A stretch of DNA of 64,000 nt from contig NZ_CP023408.1 in assembly GCF_003665435.1 (NCBI RefSeq), forward strand, positions 862,729 to 926,728. The letters are read 5' to 3'. Every line of letters starts with the position of its first letter. Positions within the stretch are counted from its first letter, which is position 1. Positions 16,893-26,013 of this stretch are shown here, piece after piece. The DNA comes from Streptomyces fungicidicus (GTDB lineage: Bacteria; Actinomycetota; Actinomycetes; Streptomycetales; Streptomycetaceae). Under the pieces are notes generated by a model. That model ran no database searches. It was given only the letters and a program-made list of their open reading frames with translations, and was not told where the DNA came from. The translations under genes and the position numbers were made by a program.

Positions 16893-18125
16893 ATGACCTC
16901 AGTGGAGGAGGAACGCCCGCGCGCACTGCTCGCGGGCGCTTCGCGGCGATGGGTGCGGCTGCTGCCGTGGGCCGTGGCGTTCGTGCTGTGCGTCGCCCTG
17001 CTGCCCACGACCATCGTGGTCCTCACCGCCGACTACGGCCTGACCGGCAGTGTCGCCGCCGGGCTGGCCGTCGCGCAGGCCGCGCCGCTGCTGCTCGCCG
17101 TCGTACGGCCACTGCAGGCCTGGTACGTGGTCTTCGTCGCGGACGTCGCCGGGGCGCTCGTCCTGCTCACCGTCGACTTCCAGGAGCGGCTGCTGTGGCC
17201 GTTCCCGCCCATGGAGATCGTCGGGTACGTCGGCCTCTGCCTCGCTTTGGGCCTGCGTGAACGGCGCCGGACACTGCTGCTGGTGTGGCTGGCCACGGCC
17301 GCCGCGAACGTGGCCCTGGGGTTCGTCGGGCCCCATGTATTCGGCGCCATGGGCATGCTGTTCACCATCCTCGGGGGCGTCGCGCTCCTGCTGGGCGGTG
17401 CGCTGCGCGAGCGGTCCGAGGTGCAGCGCAGGCTGGTCGAGCAGGAGACGATCAGCGAGGCCGAACGTGGCCGGCGGACGCTGCTGGAGGAGCGCGCCCG
17501 GATCGCCCGCGAGCTGCACGACGTGGTGGCACACCACATGTCCGTCATCACGGTGCAGGCGGACACCGCGGAGTACCGCCTCGACTCGCTTCCGCCGGAC
17601 GTGCGGGAGGAGTTCACTTCCATCGCGGCGACCGCGCGCGAGTCGCTCGGCGAAATGCGACGGCTCCTCGGCGTGCTGCGCAACGAGGAGGCGCACGGCG
17701 AGCTCGTGCCCCAGCCGGGCCTGGCGCAGATCGGGCAGCTGGTGGAAGTGACGGCGAGGGCCCGCGGGCCGGTGGAGTTCACCCCCTGCGACGTCGCCGT
17801 GCCCGAGACGGTCGGCCTGTCCGCGTACCGGATCGTCCAGGAGGCTCTCTCGAACGTCGTGCGGCACGCGCCGGGTGCCCGCACGCAGGTGTCGCTGTCG
17901 GTGACGGAGGCCGATCCGCAGGACGGTGCGCGGCTCACCGTCCTGGTCGTCAACGGACCGCCGCCCCAGCCGCCCGACGGGCCGCTCGAGCTGGGCGGCA
18001 CCGGGCACGGCCTCGTCGGCATGCGCGAGCGGGTACGGCTCGTCGGCGGCAGCCTCGACACGGGGCCGCTGCCGGACGGCGGCTTCCGGGTCGCCGCCCA
18101 ACTTCCCCTGAACTTCCCTGAATGA
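16893..18125 (+). CDS. Sensor histidine kinase, NarL/DesK type
   Basis: 410 residues. Five to six transmembrane helices occupy ~20-160 with almost no extracellular loop, as in intramembrane sensors. A linker helix (~165-195) leads to a HisKA_3 domain with ERARIARELHDVVAHHMSVI, whose His in ELHD is the phosphorylation site. The HATPase domain has the N box YRIVQEALSNVVRHA and the G boxes GTGHGLVGMRERVRLVGG. The ATG 16893 start has only a weak AGG upstream. The regulator gene starts 12 bases after the stop, so the two form an operon. The adjacent desaturase stump suggests an original membrane-fluidity circuit, but that link is inference. Confidence 0.88.
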   Translation: MTSVEEERPRALLAGASRRWVRLLPWAVAFVLCVALLPTTIVVLTADYGLTGSVAAGLAVAQAAPLLLAVVRPLQAWYVVFVADVAGALVLLTVDFQERLLWPFPPMEIVGYVGLCLALGLRERRRTLLLVWLATAAANVALGFVGPHVFGAMGMLFTILGGVALLLGGALRERSEVQRRLVEQETISEAERGRRTLLEERARIARELHDVVAHHMSVITVQADTAEYRLDSLPPDVREEFTSIAATARESLGEMRRLLGVLRNEEAHGELVPQPGLAQIGQLVEVTARARGPVEFTPCDVAVPETVGLSAYRIVQEALSNVVRHAPGARTQVSLSVTEADPQDGARLTVLVVNGPPPQPPDGPLELGGTGHGLVGMRERVRLVGGSLDTGPLPDGGFRVAAQLPLNFPE

Positions 18126-18137
18126 AGAGGACTTCAC

Positions 18138-18812
18138 GTGACGACGCGTGTCATCATCGTCGACGACCAGGCCATGGTGCGGGCCGGCTTCGCAGCCCTG
18201 CTGGCCGCCCAGAGCGACATCGACGTGGTGGGCGAGGCCCCCGACGGCGCGCAGGGCGTCGAGCTGAGCCGGCGTACCCACCCGGACGTCGTGCTGATGG
18301 ACGTGCGGATGCCCGAGATGGACGGGCTGGAGGCCGCACGCCGCCTCCTGGAGCCGGCACCCGGTGTGACACACCGGCCGCGCGTCCTGATGCTCACCAC
18401 CTTCGACGTCGACGACTACGTCTACGAGGCGCTCCGGGCGGGCGCGAGCGGCTTCCTCCTCAAGGATGCGCCGCCGGCCGACCTCATCGCGGCGGTCCGC
18501 GTCGTGGCCTCGGGCGACGCGCTGCTCGCCCCTTCCGTGACGCGCCGCCTCATCGCGGACTTCGCCAAGCAGCGTCCCGCCGTCCGGGGCAAGCACCCGC
18601 TGCGGCTCAAAGGCCTGACGGAACGCGAGACGGAAGTCCTCACGCTGGTGGCCCGCGGGCAGTCGAACGGGGAGATCGCGCAGACGCTGGTGCTGGCTGA
18701 GCAGACGGTGAAGACACACGTCAGCCGCGTCCTGACCAAGCTTGACCTGCGCGACCGCGCCCAGGCGGTGGTCTTCGCCTACGAGTCGGGGCTGGTCGCT
18801 CCGGGCGAGTAG
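18138..18812 (+). CDS. Response regulator, NarL/LuxR family
   Basis: 224 residues. The receiver domain (1-120) has the acidic pair VDDQ, the phospho-acceptor Asp55 in VVLMDVRMPEMDG, the conserved Thr in LTTFD, and Lys in FLLKDAPP. The C-terminal LuxR helix-turn-helix is LTERETEVLTLVARGQSNGE then EQTVKTHVSRVLTKLDL. It starts with GTG 18138, 12 bases after the kinase stop. It is the cognate partner of the kinase; the target promoters are unknown. Confidence 0.9.
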   Translation: MTTRVIIVDDQAMVRAGFAALLAAQSDIDVVGEAPDGAQGVELSRRTHPDVVLMDVRMPEMDGLEAARRLLEPAPGVTHRPRVLMLTTFDVDDYVYEALRAGASGFLLKDAPPADLIAAVRVVASGDALLAPSVTRRLIADFAKQRPAVRGKHPLRLKGLTERETEVLTLVARGQSNGEIAQTLVLAEQTVKTHVSRVLTKLDLRDRAQAVVFAYESGLVAPGE

Positions 18813-18943
18813 GACGCCCCGCTCCTCCTCCACCCCCTACCGTGGTAGCACCCCACATTGGCTCCCCGGTATGACGCCCGGCGCTCAGCCGTCCCCGCAC
18901 TCTTCACCCGTCACAGAAAGTGCACGTGAGAGGGAGACGGGAC

Positions 18944-19548
18944 ATGAGGCTACGCAGGGGCAAGCGGCAGAAGGCGGACAACCGGCCCGAGGTCCCGGCG
19001 GTCACGCCCGGTCTCGCCGTCGAACTGCGCGACGTCCGGCGGCAGTACGGCCGGGGGACAGGCACGGTGCACGCGACAGCACCCTGCTGGTACGGGGCGG
19101 CTCGGAAAAGTGGCTCACCGCCCTGGGCGAGGTCACCGACGCCTCCGGCTACGCCACCGAGCAGAACCGCGACGCGAAGACGGGCGCCTGGCTGAACAAC
19201 ACCATGGCCGCGGTCCTCGGCGGGTTCGCCGCCGTCGCCGCCGTCAACACCCTGGTGATGACGGTCCTGGACCGCCGCCGCGAACTGGGCACCCTGCGCC
19301 TCGTCGGCTCCACCCGGCGTCAGGTGATGACGATGCTCCGCTGGGAGGGCCAGCTGGTCTCCGTGGTCGGCCTGGTCCTCGGCTCCGTGATCGCCGCGGC
19401 CACGCTGATCCCGATGATGAGCGGCGTGACCGGTGCCATGCCGTACGTGCCCCCGCTGGTGTACGGATGCTTCGCGGTCGCCGCCGGCAGCCTGGCCCTG
19501 CTGGCGGTCACGCTGCCGGCCCGGGCCGCGCTGCGCCGCTGGCCCTAG
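18944..19548 (+). pseudogene. ABC exporter remnant: ATPase N-terminus joined to FtsX-type permease C-terminus
   Basis: ATG 18944 opens a frame reading AVELRDVRRQYGRGTGTVHA, the first strand and A-loop of an MacB-type ATPase, and then loses homology at about 19075. In another phase, 19080-19548 reads EQNRDAKTGAWLNNTMAAVL, RRELGTLRLVGSTRRQVMTM and ends PARAALRRWP. That is the last two-thirds of the final FtsX domain of the partner permease. One deletion has removed the Walker motifs and most of the permease and shifted the frame. Confidence 0.72.
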
Positions 19549-19756
19549 CCCATCCGGGGCGGCAGCCGGCAACGCATCGGCACCCGTACCCGGCTCCCAC
19601 CCTTTATCGGCTCCCGTCTCTCGGGCCGCGGAGCAGCGCACACCGTGCCGCGGCGGCGCTTGCCCGCGTCCGGCACGAGCCGCGGGGCGGCAGCGCCACA
19701 TCCCGCGCGCGCCCCGTTGCCCCCTACCTCACCCGGCAATGACGGAAAGGACACTC

Positions 19757-21154
19757 ATGACCACAATCCTGGCTCCCCCGGTCCCCATCGGGAAGGCCGC
19801 TGTCGGAGCCCTCGGTTTACTGGCACTGTCCACCGGCGCTCTGGAGTCGGTGGTGTCACCGACGATTCCGCTCCTGGAACGCGAACTGGACATGAGCCAG
19901 TCCGAAGGGGCGCTGCTCAGCATCGTGCTCCTCATCACCGGGGCACTCATCACGCCGTTGGCAGGCAAGTTCGGCGACCGCTACGGCGGGAAACGGGTCC
20001 TGATCCGGCTGATGGCGGTCGTCGCGGTCGGCGGCACGGTGTCCGCCCTGGCCCCGAACCTGCCAGTGCTGCTGCTCGGGCAGGTGCTGCAAGGGGCGAT
20101 GGTGGGCGCGCTTCCCCTGTCGTTCATCGTCGTGCGCAAAAACCTGCCCCCGGGAGAGTCGAAGGTCGCCATCGGGGTGGTCAGCGGACTCTTCGTCGGG
20201 GGAGGGATGGTCGGCATGCTGTCGGCCGGGCCGGTGGCGGAAGAGCTCTCCCGGCACTGGATGTTCGCGCTGCCCACGATCGCGGTCATCGGGGCCACCC
20301 TGCTCGTGAACAGGCTCATGCCGTCCGACCAGCCGGGCGGGTCGTACGGCGCCGGCATCGACTGGCCCGGCCTGCTGCTCCTGAGCGGAATGCTGGTCAC
20401 GCTCATGCTCGTACTCGCGCTGGCGCCCGAAGCGGCCTCGCAACCACTCGTGGTCGGCGCCCTCGTCGTGCTTCTGGCCGTCTTCGTCACCGGTTGGGTG
20501 TCCGTCGAACGGCGTGCGGACTCTCCGATGATCGATCTGCACATGCTGGCACGGCCCGCGATCTGGAAGGCATGTGCGCTGACATTCGTGATCTGCCTCG
20601 GCACCTCGATGGCGGTCTATCTCGTTCCGCAGCTGCTCGACGAGCGCGGCGACGGGTACGGATTCAGCGCCAGCGCCACCGAGATCGGCTTCTTCCTGCT
20701 GCCCGGCGCCGTCGCCGCGACGCTGGCCGGGCCGCTCGGCGGAATCGGGGACCGGCGTTTCGGCTCGCGTGCCGTGGTCAACACCGGGGTCGTCATGATG
20801 GCCGTCTCCCTGGTCGCCCTGGCGTCCGTGCACACCGAGGTCTGGCACGTCGTCGTCGGCAAGGCGCTGATCGCGCTGGCCAACGGCCTGTGCGTCACGG
20901 CGATGATGACCAGCACCGCCACGGCCGTCGATGCCGAGGACACCGGCATCGCCACCAGCCTGATCCTGGTGAGCCGCGTACTCGGCTACGCCGTGGGCGG
21001 GCAGCTCGGTGGTGCGCTCCTCACCGCCGCAACCCCTTCCGGTTCGGAGGCCGCGACCGAATCGGCCTACGTCACCGGCTTCGTCATAGCCGGCGTCGTC
21101 ACGTCGCTGGCCCTGTTCGTCACTCGCACCATGCCCAAAGGAGTCAAGGAATGA
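19757..21154 (+). CDS. MFS drug-efflux transporter
   Basis: 465 residues with 12-14 hydrophobic segments. The A motif appears as GKFGDRYGGKRVL after the second helix and again, degenerate, as GPLGGIGDRRFGSRAVV in the second half. LPVLLLGQVLQGAMVGALPL corresponds to helix 4 with the usual Arg replaced by Gln. It belongs to the drug:H+ antiporter group; the substrate is probably a lipophilic drug or natural product. ATG 19757 has GGAAAGGA upstream. Its stop overlaps the start of the monooxygenase gene (ATGA), so the two are translationally coupled. A TTA codon at leucine 21 suggests bldA-dependent, developmentally timed translation. No regulator gene is adjacent. Confidence 0.88.
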   Translation: MTTILAPPVPIGKAAVGALGLLALSTGALESVVSPTIPLLERELDMSQSEGALLSIVLLITGALITPLAGKFGDRYGGKRVLIRLMAVVAVGGTVSALAPNLPVLLLGQVLQGAMVGALPLSFIVVRKNLPPGESKVAIGVVSGLFVGGGMVGMLSAGPVAEELSRHWMFALPTIAVIGATLLVNRLMPSDQPGGSYGAGIDWPGLLLLSGMLVTLMLVLALAPEAASQPLVVGALVVLLAVFVTGWVSVERRADSPMIDLHMLARPAIWKACALTFVICLGTSMAVYLVPQLLDERGDGYGFSASATEIGFFLLPGAVAATLAGPLGGIGDRRFGSRAVVNTGVVMMAVSLVALASVHTEVWHVVVGKALIALANGLCVTAMMTSTATAVDAEDTGIATSLILVSRVLGYAVGGQLGGALLTAATPSGSEAATESAYVTGFVIAGVVTSLALFVTRTMPKGVKE

Positions 21155-22371
21155 CCCTCACCGATCAGCTGACGGATGTCCGTGGCACGCCTAGGCGCAA
21201 GGTCCTGATATCCGGGGCCAGCATCGCGGGGCCCGCCCTCGCGTTCTGGCTGAACCGCTACGGATACGCGGCCACGGTCGTGGAGAAGGCGCCCACCCTG
21301 CGTGGGGGTGGCTATCCCATCGACGTGCGCGGCACCGCACTCGAAGTCGTACGGAGGATGGGGATCCTGCCGCGGCTGCGGGACGCGCACATCGACCTGC
21401 GGCGGCTGGCCTTCCTCGACTCGGACGGCAGCGAGGTCACCTCCCTGCACCCGCATGCCGTCACCGGCGGCGTCGCGGGACGGGACCTGGAGGTACGGCG
21501 CGGGGATCTGACGGAAGCGCTGTACACGGCGGTCCGTGACGACGTGGAGTTCCTGTTCAACGACTCCATCGACACCCTCGACCAGAGCGGCCACGGGGTC
21601 GACGTCACCTTCCGCGGGGGCGGCAGCCGTACGTTCGACATGGTGTTCGGTGCCGACGGCATGCACTCGCGCACCCGGGAGATACTGTTCGGCCCCGAAG
21701 AGCAGTTCCACCACTACCTTGGCTACTGCTTCGCTGTGTTCACCATGCGCAACACCTTCGGGCTCTCCCACGAGACCGTGATGTGGAACGCCCCGGGCAG
21801 GGCCGCGGCACTCTACGCCGTGGGAGACGACGACGAGGTGCACGCCTTCTTGAACTTCGCCCAGCCGGAGCCGCCCATGGACACGTTCCGGGACCCGCAG
21901 GCCCAACGCGACCTGGTCGCCAAGGTCTTCGCCGACGCGGGATGGGAGGTCCCGGGCATGCTGGCCGCCCTGCGCGAGGCGGAAGACCTGTTCTTCGACG
22001 GGGTCAGCCAGATCCGCATGCCACGCTGGTCCAGCGGCAGGGTCGCGCTGGTCGGCGACGCCGCGTACGCGCCCTCGTTCCTCACCGGACAAGGCACCAG
22101 CCTCGCGCTCGTCGGCGCGTACATGCTCGCCGGCTGCCTCGCGGACCGGGGGCACGGCGCGGGCTTCGCCGCCTACGAACGCGACACCCGGCAGTTCGTG
22201 ACCGCGAACCAGGAGCTGGTCGGCCAGGGCGGCGCCACCCTCTTTCCCACCACCGCCCAGGCCCTGGAGCAGCGCAACGAACGACTGCGCAGCCTCAGCG
22301 CCATGCCCCCGGCGGAGGGAAAACTGGCTCATTCGGCGCTCACTCTGCCCGAGCCCCTGCGCCCGGCATGA
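21151..22371 (+). CDS. FAD-dependent monooxygenase, TetX/PHBH class
   Basis: 406 residues. The N-terminal dinucleotide fold has VLISGASIAGPALAFWLNRY (GxGxxG variant GASIAG). RRGDLTEALYTA and FDMVFGADGMHSRTR carry the DG motif. The FAD ribityl-binding GD motif is RVALVGDAAYAPSFLTGQGT. There is no transmembrane tail. It resembles group A aromatic hydroxylases and antibiotic-inactivating enzymes such as TetX. The start overlaps the stop of the MFS gene and has AAAGGAG upstream. The pair looks like a modify-and-export resistance or tailoring unit; the substrate cannot be told from sequence. Confidence 0.86.
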   Translation: MTLTDQLTDVRGTPRRKVLISGASIAGPALAFWLNRYGYAATVVEKAPTLRGGGYPIDVRGTALEVVRRMGILPRLRDAHIDLRRLAFLDSDGSEVTSLHPHAVTGGVAGRDLEVRRGDLTEALYTAVRDDVEFLFNDSIDTLDQSGHGVDVTFRGGGSRTFDMVFGADGMHSRTREILFGPEEQFHHYLGYCFAVFTMRNTFGLSHETVMWNAPGRAAALYAVGDDDEVHAFLNFAQPEPPMDTFRDPQAQRDLVAKVFADAGWEVPGMLAALREAEDLFFDGVSQIRMPRWSSGRVALVGDAAYAPSFLTGQGTSLALVGAYMLAGCLADRGHGAGFAAYERDTRQFVTANQELVGQGGATLFPTTAQALEQRNERLRSLSAMPPAEGKLAHSALTLPEPLRPA

Positions 22372-22749
22372 CCGCCGAGCCGGGTCGGGCCCTGCTACCA
22401 CCACCGGGCATCCCTGCTGCCCGCCTACTGAGGCCCTCACAAGATCAGCGCCAGGGCCACGGAAGATGCCCGGCCTCCGTTCCTCCTCAGGCTTGTTGGT
22501 GCGTGAATGCTCGGCGTAATCGGGAGGCGATAAGGGCTGGGGTGCTGAACACTTCCCAGGTGACGAGCCGGTCGGCGCGTCACTGGACGTCATCCGCTGC
22601 GGCGGAGAACCGGGAGTAGGCCAACTCGCCCAGCAGTTAACGGTGGTGAGAAGCACGATCGAGTTGGTCGTGGGTGAAGTACGTCCCTGGCACCACGTCC
22701 CATGGATATGGGTCGACCTCACCATTGCCCATCGGTAGTGGAAGGCGCC
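22372..22749. other. Gene-free stretch with a coding-looking remnant
   Basis: On the minus strand between about 22640 and 22485 a frame with one internal stop reads LLGELAYSRFSAAADDVQ and, after the stop, RADRLVTWEVFSTPALIASR. It looks like the end of a decayed protein of unknown family. The rest holds nothing recognisable. Confidence 0.35.
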
Positions 22750-23103
22750 TTACGCCCCCGGAGCGGCGTCCCGTTCGGCCAGGAACTTGTCGAACAGCTT
22801 GAAGAGCACCTTGAGGACATGCGCTTCCTGCTCCGGGGTGAGCTCCCAGCCACCCTCCCAGCCCGGCAGGGCGACCTGCCGGATCTGGCCTTCCCAGACG
22901 AGGTTGCCGCTGACCTGGAAGTTCTCCATCAGCCATTCGCGCCAACCATCCAGGCCTGGCCCGCCATGCCGTTGGGCCGCCTGGTCGTAGCCCACCATGA
23001 AGGCCGTCACAACCGTGAGGGACGTGCAGCCCATGAACATACCGGTCCGCTTGGCGAACTGGGCGAAGTACTCGCGCTCGCTCATGTCTATCAGGTTCGT
23101 CAC
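22750..23103 (-). CDS. Hypothetical soluble protein
   Basis: 117 residues. No signal peptide or known domain is visible. Conserved-looking aromatic and acidic patches include SEREYFAQFAKRTGMFMG, DGWREWLMENFQVSGNLVWE and EGGWELTPEQEAHVLKVLFK, the last part being an amphipathic helix. One short hydrophobic stretch (LTVVTAFMVGY) is probably buried rather than membrane-spanning. GTG 23103 has an AGGA about nine bases upstream. Codon use is typical of the organism, so it is likely a real gene, but no function is proposed. Confidence 0.6.
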   Translation of the reverse strand: MTNLIDMSEREYFAQFAKRTGMFMGCTSLTVVTAFMVGYDQAAQRHGGPGLDGWREWLMENFQVSGNLVWEGQIRQVALPGWEGGWELTPEQEAHVLKVLFKLFDKFLAERDAAPGA

Positions 23104-23314
23104 CCGCCGAATCCTGCCGCTCCGGCTCGCTGTTGTCGACGAGCAGTTGCCACCTCACCGAGCCCTCAACAGCAGCATCAGCCTGGCTGACTCACGACGG
23201 CCCAATACGCGATGCCATCAGTGGCTTTGAGGTGCGTTTGCTGATGGCCTGATCACGCGGTGGAGAGTGACCCGCTTCACTACGCTGAGCGCCTTCGTAC
23301 CTGGGGAGGTTCGG

Positions 23315-24595
23315 TTGGCACGGCGGAGCACGCTCGGGCAGGACTTCCGGCGGTTGTGGGGCGCCTACGCGGTCAGTGCAGCGGGCAGTGCCGTCGGCAT
23401 GGGGGCGTTGCCGCTGATCGCCCTCCTGGTGCTGGATTGCTCTGCGTTCCAGGTCTCTGTGCTTGCTGCGTTGTCCGCGGTGGCCAGCGCGGTGATCGCT
23501 CTGCCGCTCGGTGTGGGGATCGAGCACCAGTACAAACGGCCGGTCATGATCGCCGCCGATCTGGCCCGCTGTGTACTGCTGGCGAGCATTTCGGTCGCCG
23601 TGGTTTTCGACAGGCTCACCTTCACCCACCTGTGTGTCGTCGGCGTTCTCCAGACGGCGGCATCTGTCGCGTTCGACGCGGCGAGTGGGGCGCATCTGAA
23701 GGCACTTGTCCTGCCCGAGCACCGTCTTCGTGCCAACAGCCTGTTCGAGACGACCAACTGGATCAGCGTCAGCGCCGGCCCACCCGTCGGCGGGCTTCTG
23801 ATCGGGGCACTGGGCGCGGCCGCCACGATGGTGGTCGACGCACTTTCCTTCCTCGCATCGGCCCTGGGGATCCGCAGCATCCGGCAGTCTGAACCCGTGC
23901 CACCGGCCCGCGCTGCCACCGCTCACCTGGGCCGCGACATCGCGGCCGGCTGGCAGTACCTCCTACGGCACCCAGCACTGCGGCCGCTGTTCTTCAACGC
24001 GCTGCTGTTCGGCGGATCCGTCATGATGGCCTCACCCCTGATGGCCGTCCTGATGCTGGATGACCTCGGCCTGGCACCGTGGCAGTACGGACTCGCTCTG
24101 GGACTGCCGTGCCTGGGCGGCGTGCTGGGCTCCCGCCTGACCCCGCTGCTCACCCGGCGATTCGGACAGCGTCGCATTCTGCTGCTGTCGGGTGTCGCAC
24201 GCACACTGTGGACGATCCTGCTGCCGCTGACGCCCCCCGGTGCCGTCGGCGTGCTCGTCATTGTGACCGCCGACTTCGGCCTGCTCTTCTCCGCCGGGGT
24301 CTTCAACCCGTCGTTCACCACCTATCGCATGGCAGCCACACCGGACGCCTTCATGTCCCGCGTCGGCACCTCCTGGTCCGTCGGCGCGAAGACATGCCAG
24401 GCCGCCTTCGTGATCGCCGGTGGTCTCATCGCCGCCGCAGCGGGCGTACGCGGTGCCCTGCTCATCGCCGGCCTGCTGTGCATGGCGAGCGCGCTGCTCC
24501 TGCCATGGCGCAAGGGACGCCTGTCCAACGGGCATGTTCCAGCGCCCACGACGGAAGCGGTTCCGTCCCCGGCCACGGATAGTCCGGCCGCCTAG
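23315..24595 (+). CDS. MFS transporter
   Basis: 426 residues from TTG 23315, chosen because GGGGAGG (23303-23309) is correctly spaced before it; GTG 23267 has no such site. There are about 12 transmembrane segments. LPLGVGIEHQYKRPVMIAAD is the A-motif region, and helix 4-5 carries SGAHLKALVLPEHRLRANSL then NWISVSAGPPVGGLLIGAL, a pattern typical of the MFS_3/enterobactin-exporter-like group. It probably exports a small molecule or macrolide-type drug. A second, truncated copy of its last ~120 codons lies at 38534-38900. Confidence 0.82.
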   Translation: MARRSTLGQDFRRLWGAYAVSAAGSAVGMGALPLIALLVLDCSAFQVSVLAALSAVASAVIALPLGVGIEHQYKRPVMIAADLARCVLLASISVAVVFDRLTFTHLCVVGVLQTAASVAFDAASGAHLKALVLPEHRLRANSLFETTNWISVSAGPPVGGLLIGALGAAATMVVDALSFLASALGIRSIRQSEPVPPARAATAHLGRDIAAGWQYLLRHPALRPLFFNALLFGGSVMMASPLMAVLMLDDLGLAPWQYGLALGLPCLGGVLGSRLTPLLTRRFGQRRILLLSGVARTLWTILLPLTPPGAVGVLVIVTADFGLLFSAGVFNPSFTTYRMAATPDAFMSRVGTSWSVGAKTCQAAFVIAGGLIAAAAGVRGALLIAGLLCMASALLLPWRKGRLSNGHVPAPTTEAVPSPATDSPAA

Positions 24596-24599
24596 TGCT

Positions 24600-25540
24600 G
24601 TGACCGCATAGGTTCGCCGGATTGCTTGGTCGAGTGGCGAGATCCTTCCGCTGGGCGGCGAGCACGTCCGGGTGGCGGGCGTCCTTGTTGCGCCAGCGGA
24701 GGTAGGCGTGCAGGGCCCGGGTCTGGACGGCGTGGTTGCGGAAGTTCGAGTTCGCCACGGTGAACTGCCGGAGCGGCCCGAAATGGACCTCGATCGGGTT
24801 TGCCCAGGACGCGTAGATCGGTGTGAAGCACAGCTCGACTCGGTCCTTCCTGGCCCAGTGCCGGATCGTCTCGCCCTTGTGGGCGGACAAGTTGTGCAGG
24901 ATGACGTAGATCGGGGCGCCGTCCGGACGGGCCGCGCGGACGGACCTGAGCGCGGCGAGGGTGTCCCGGTGCCCTTCTTGCGGCGGTTGACGCCCCAGAT
25001 GGTGTCGTCGCCGACGGAGTAGCAGCCGTGGAAGTACCGGACGCCGCGGGTGCGGTGGTAGGTCGCAGGGTGCCGTTCGGGGCGACCAGCAACGGCCCAG
25101 GCCGATCCGGCGGTGGGATGTCGAGCGGGCCGAACTCGTCGAACGCCGCGTCGCGCTCGGGGTCCGGTGACTCCTTCCTGGTCTTGGTGCGCTGGAAGGT
25201 GATGCCGCGGCGGGCCAGCAAGCACCGTAACGCCTCGCGGCCAATCCGGATCAAGCGGCCGTGGACCTTCCGCAGGTAGGCGGCGAGATTTCGGATGGAC
25301 CAGCGGGTGAAGGGCTGACCGAGTTTGGTCGGGCGAGTGGTGGCCGTCCCGACGACGAAGTCCTCGTCGTCAGGACTGAGCAGGCGGGGACGGCCTCCCG
25401 CCCAGCGAGGGTCCAGACGGGCCAGGCCGATCTCCTTGAACCGGTGAATCACGTCGCGGACGGTGTCCTAGTCGGCCTAGACCGGTGTGCCCGCCAAGGC
25501 CAGCCGGTCACGCAGCTCAGCAGTCGCGGACTGGCCCCAC
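24600..25540 (-). pseudogene. IS630-family transposase, frameshifted
   Basis: The N-terminal part reads VIHRFKEIGLARLDPRWAGG and QPFTRWSIRNLAAYLRKVHG. After a frameshift near 25000 the catalytic part reads IYVILHNLSAHKGETIRHWA and YASWANPIEVHFGPLRQFTV (the N-L-S-A-H-K and W-x-N-x-I-E motifs of IS630). An in-frame stop near 25470 also interrupts the extreme N-terminus. It follows directly on the MFS stop and cut into the AraC-like remnant at its other side. Confidence 0.78.
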
Positions 25541-25546
25541 ACCGAA

Positions 25547-25780
25547 CTACGCCCGGGTTGGCGTACCGACCACACAGCCATCGGCATACTCCGCCGCGTC
25601 GCTGGCGATGCCGGCGCGGATGAGGAACGGCGCCCCGAGATTGACGATGAGCAACGGCACCGGCGCTGCCGGCAGTATCTGACTGCTGCGCGTGTTCGAG
25701 CGGTAGCCCGGCCAGGGGCCTGTCCAGCCGCTGTGCGGCGCACGTCGGAGTGGCTGATGGAAGCCCGGTTCCAGCGCCCG
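25547..25780 (-). pseudogene. Possible N-terminal effector-domain remnant of an AraC-type regulator
   Basis: The minus frame reads GPWPGYRSNTRSSQILPAAP then VPLLIVNLGAPFLIRAGIAS and DAAEYADGCVVG. This resembles the sensor half of AraC regulators with the pattern Y-R, leucine-proline, I-x-N-x-G-x-P. It lacks a start and is truncated by the neighbouring IS630 remnant. The assignment is tentative. Confidence 0.3.
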
Positions 25781-26013
25781 TGAGACGCCATGAGACGCCG
25801 TGAAGACATGTTCTGGGCTGTGCCGCGGGGCCGTCGCGTGGGGGCGGTCACCGATGAGACCGGGTGTCTGCCCGAGGAAGCGTCGTACCGGCAGCATCCC
25901 CCACCCGTGAAGGCCGGTTCTCACAGCCTTGCAGTCATGTGGGTGTTCGTCACCGATCCGGTCCTTGGCCGACCGTGGCCCCGTCGGCCGGGGGCCCGGC
26001 CGACGGGAGCGGG

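Noticed and set aside
16899..18833. A 644-codon minus-strand open frame
   Set aside because: Shadow of the kinase and regulator genes, caused by high GC; no recognisable protein.
19645..21150. Upstream extension of the monooxygenase frame through the MFS gene
   Set aside because: The extension is Arg-rich shadow sequence; the true start is the ATG overlapping the MFS stop, with a good ribosome-binding site.
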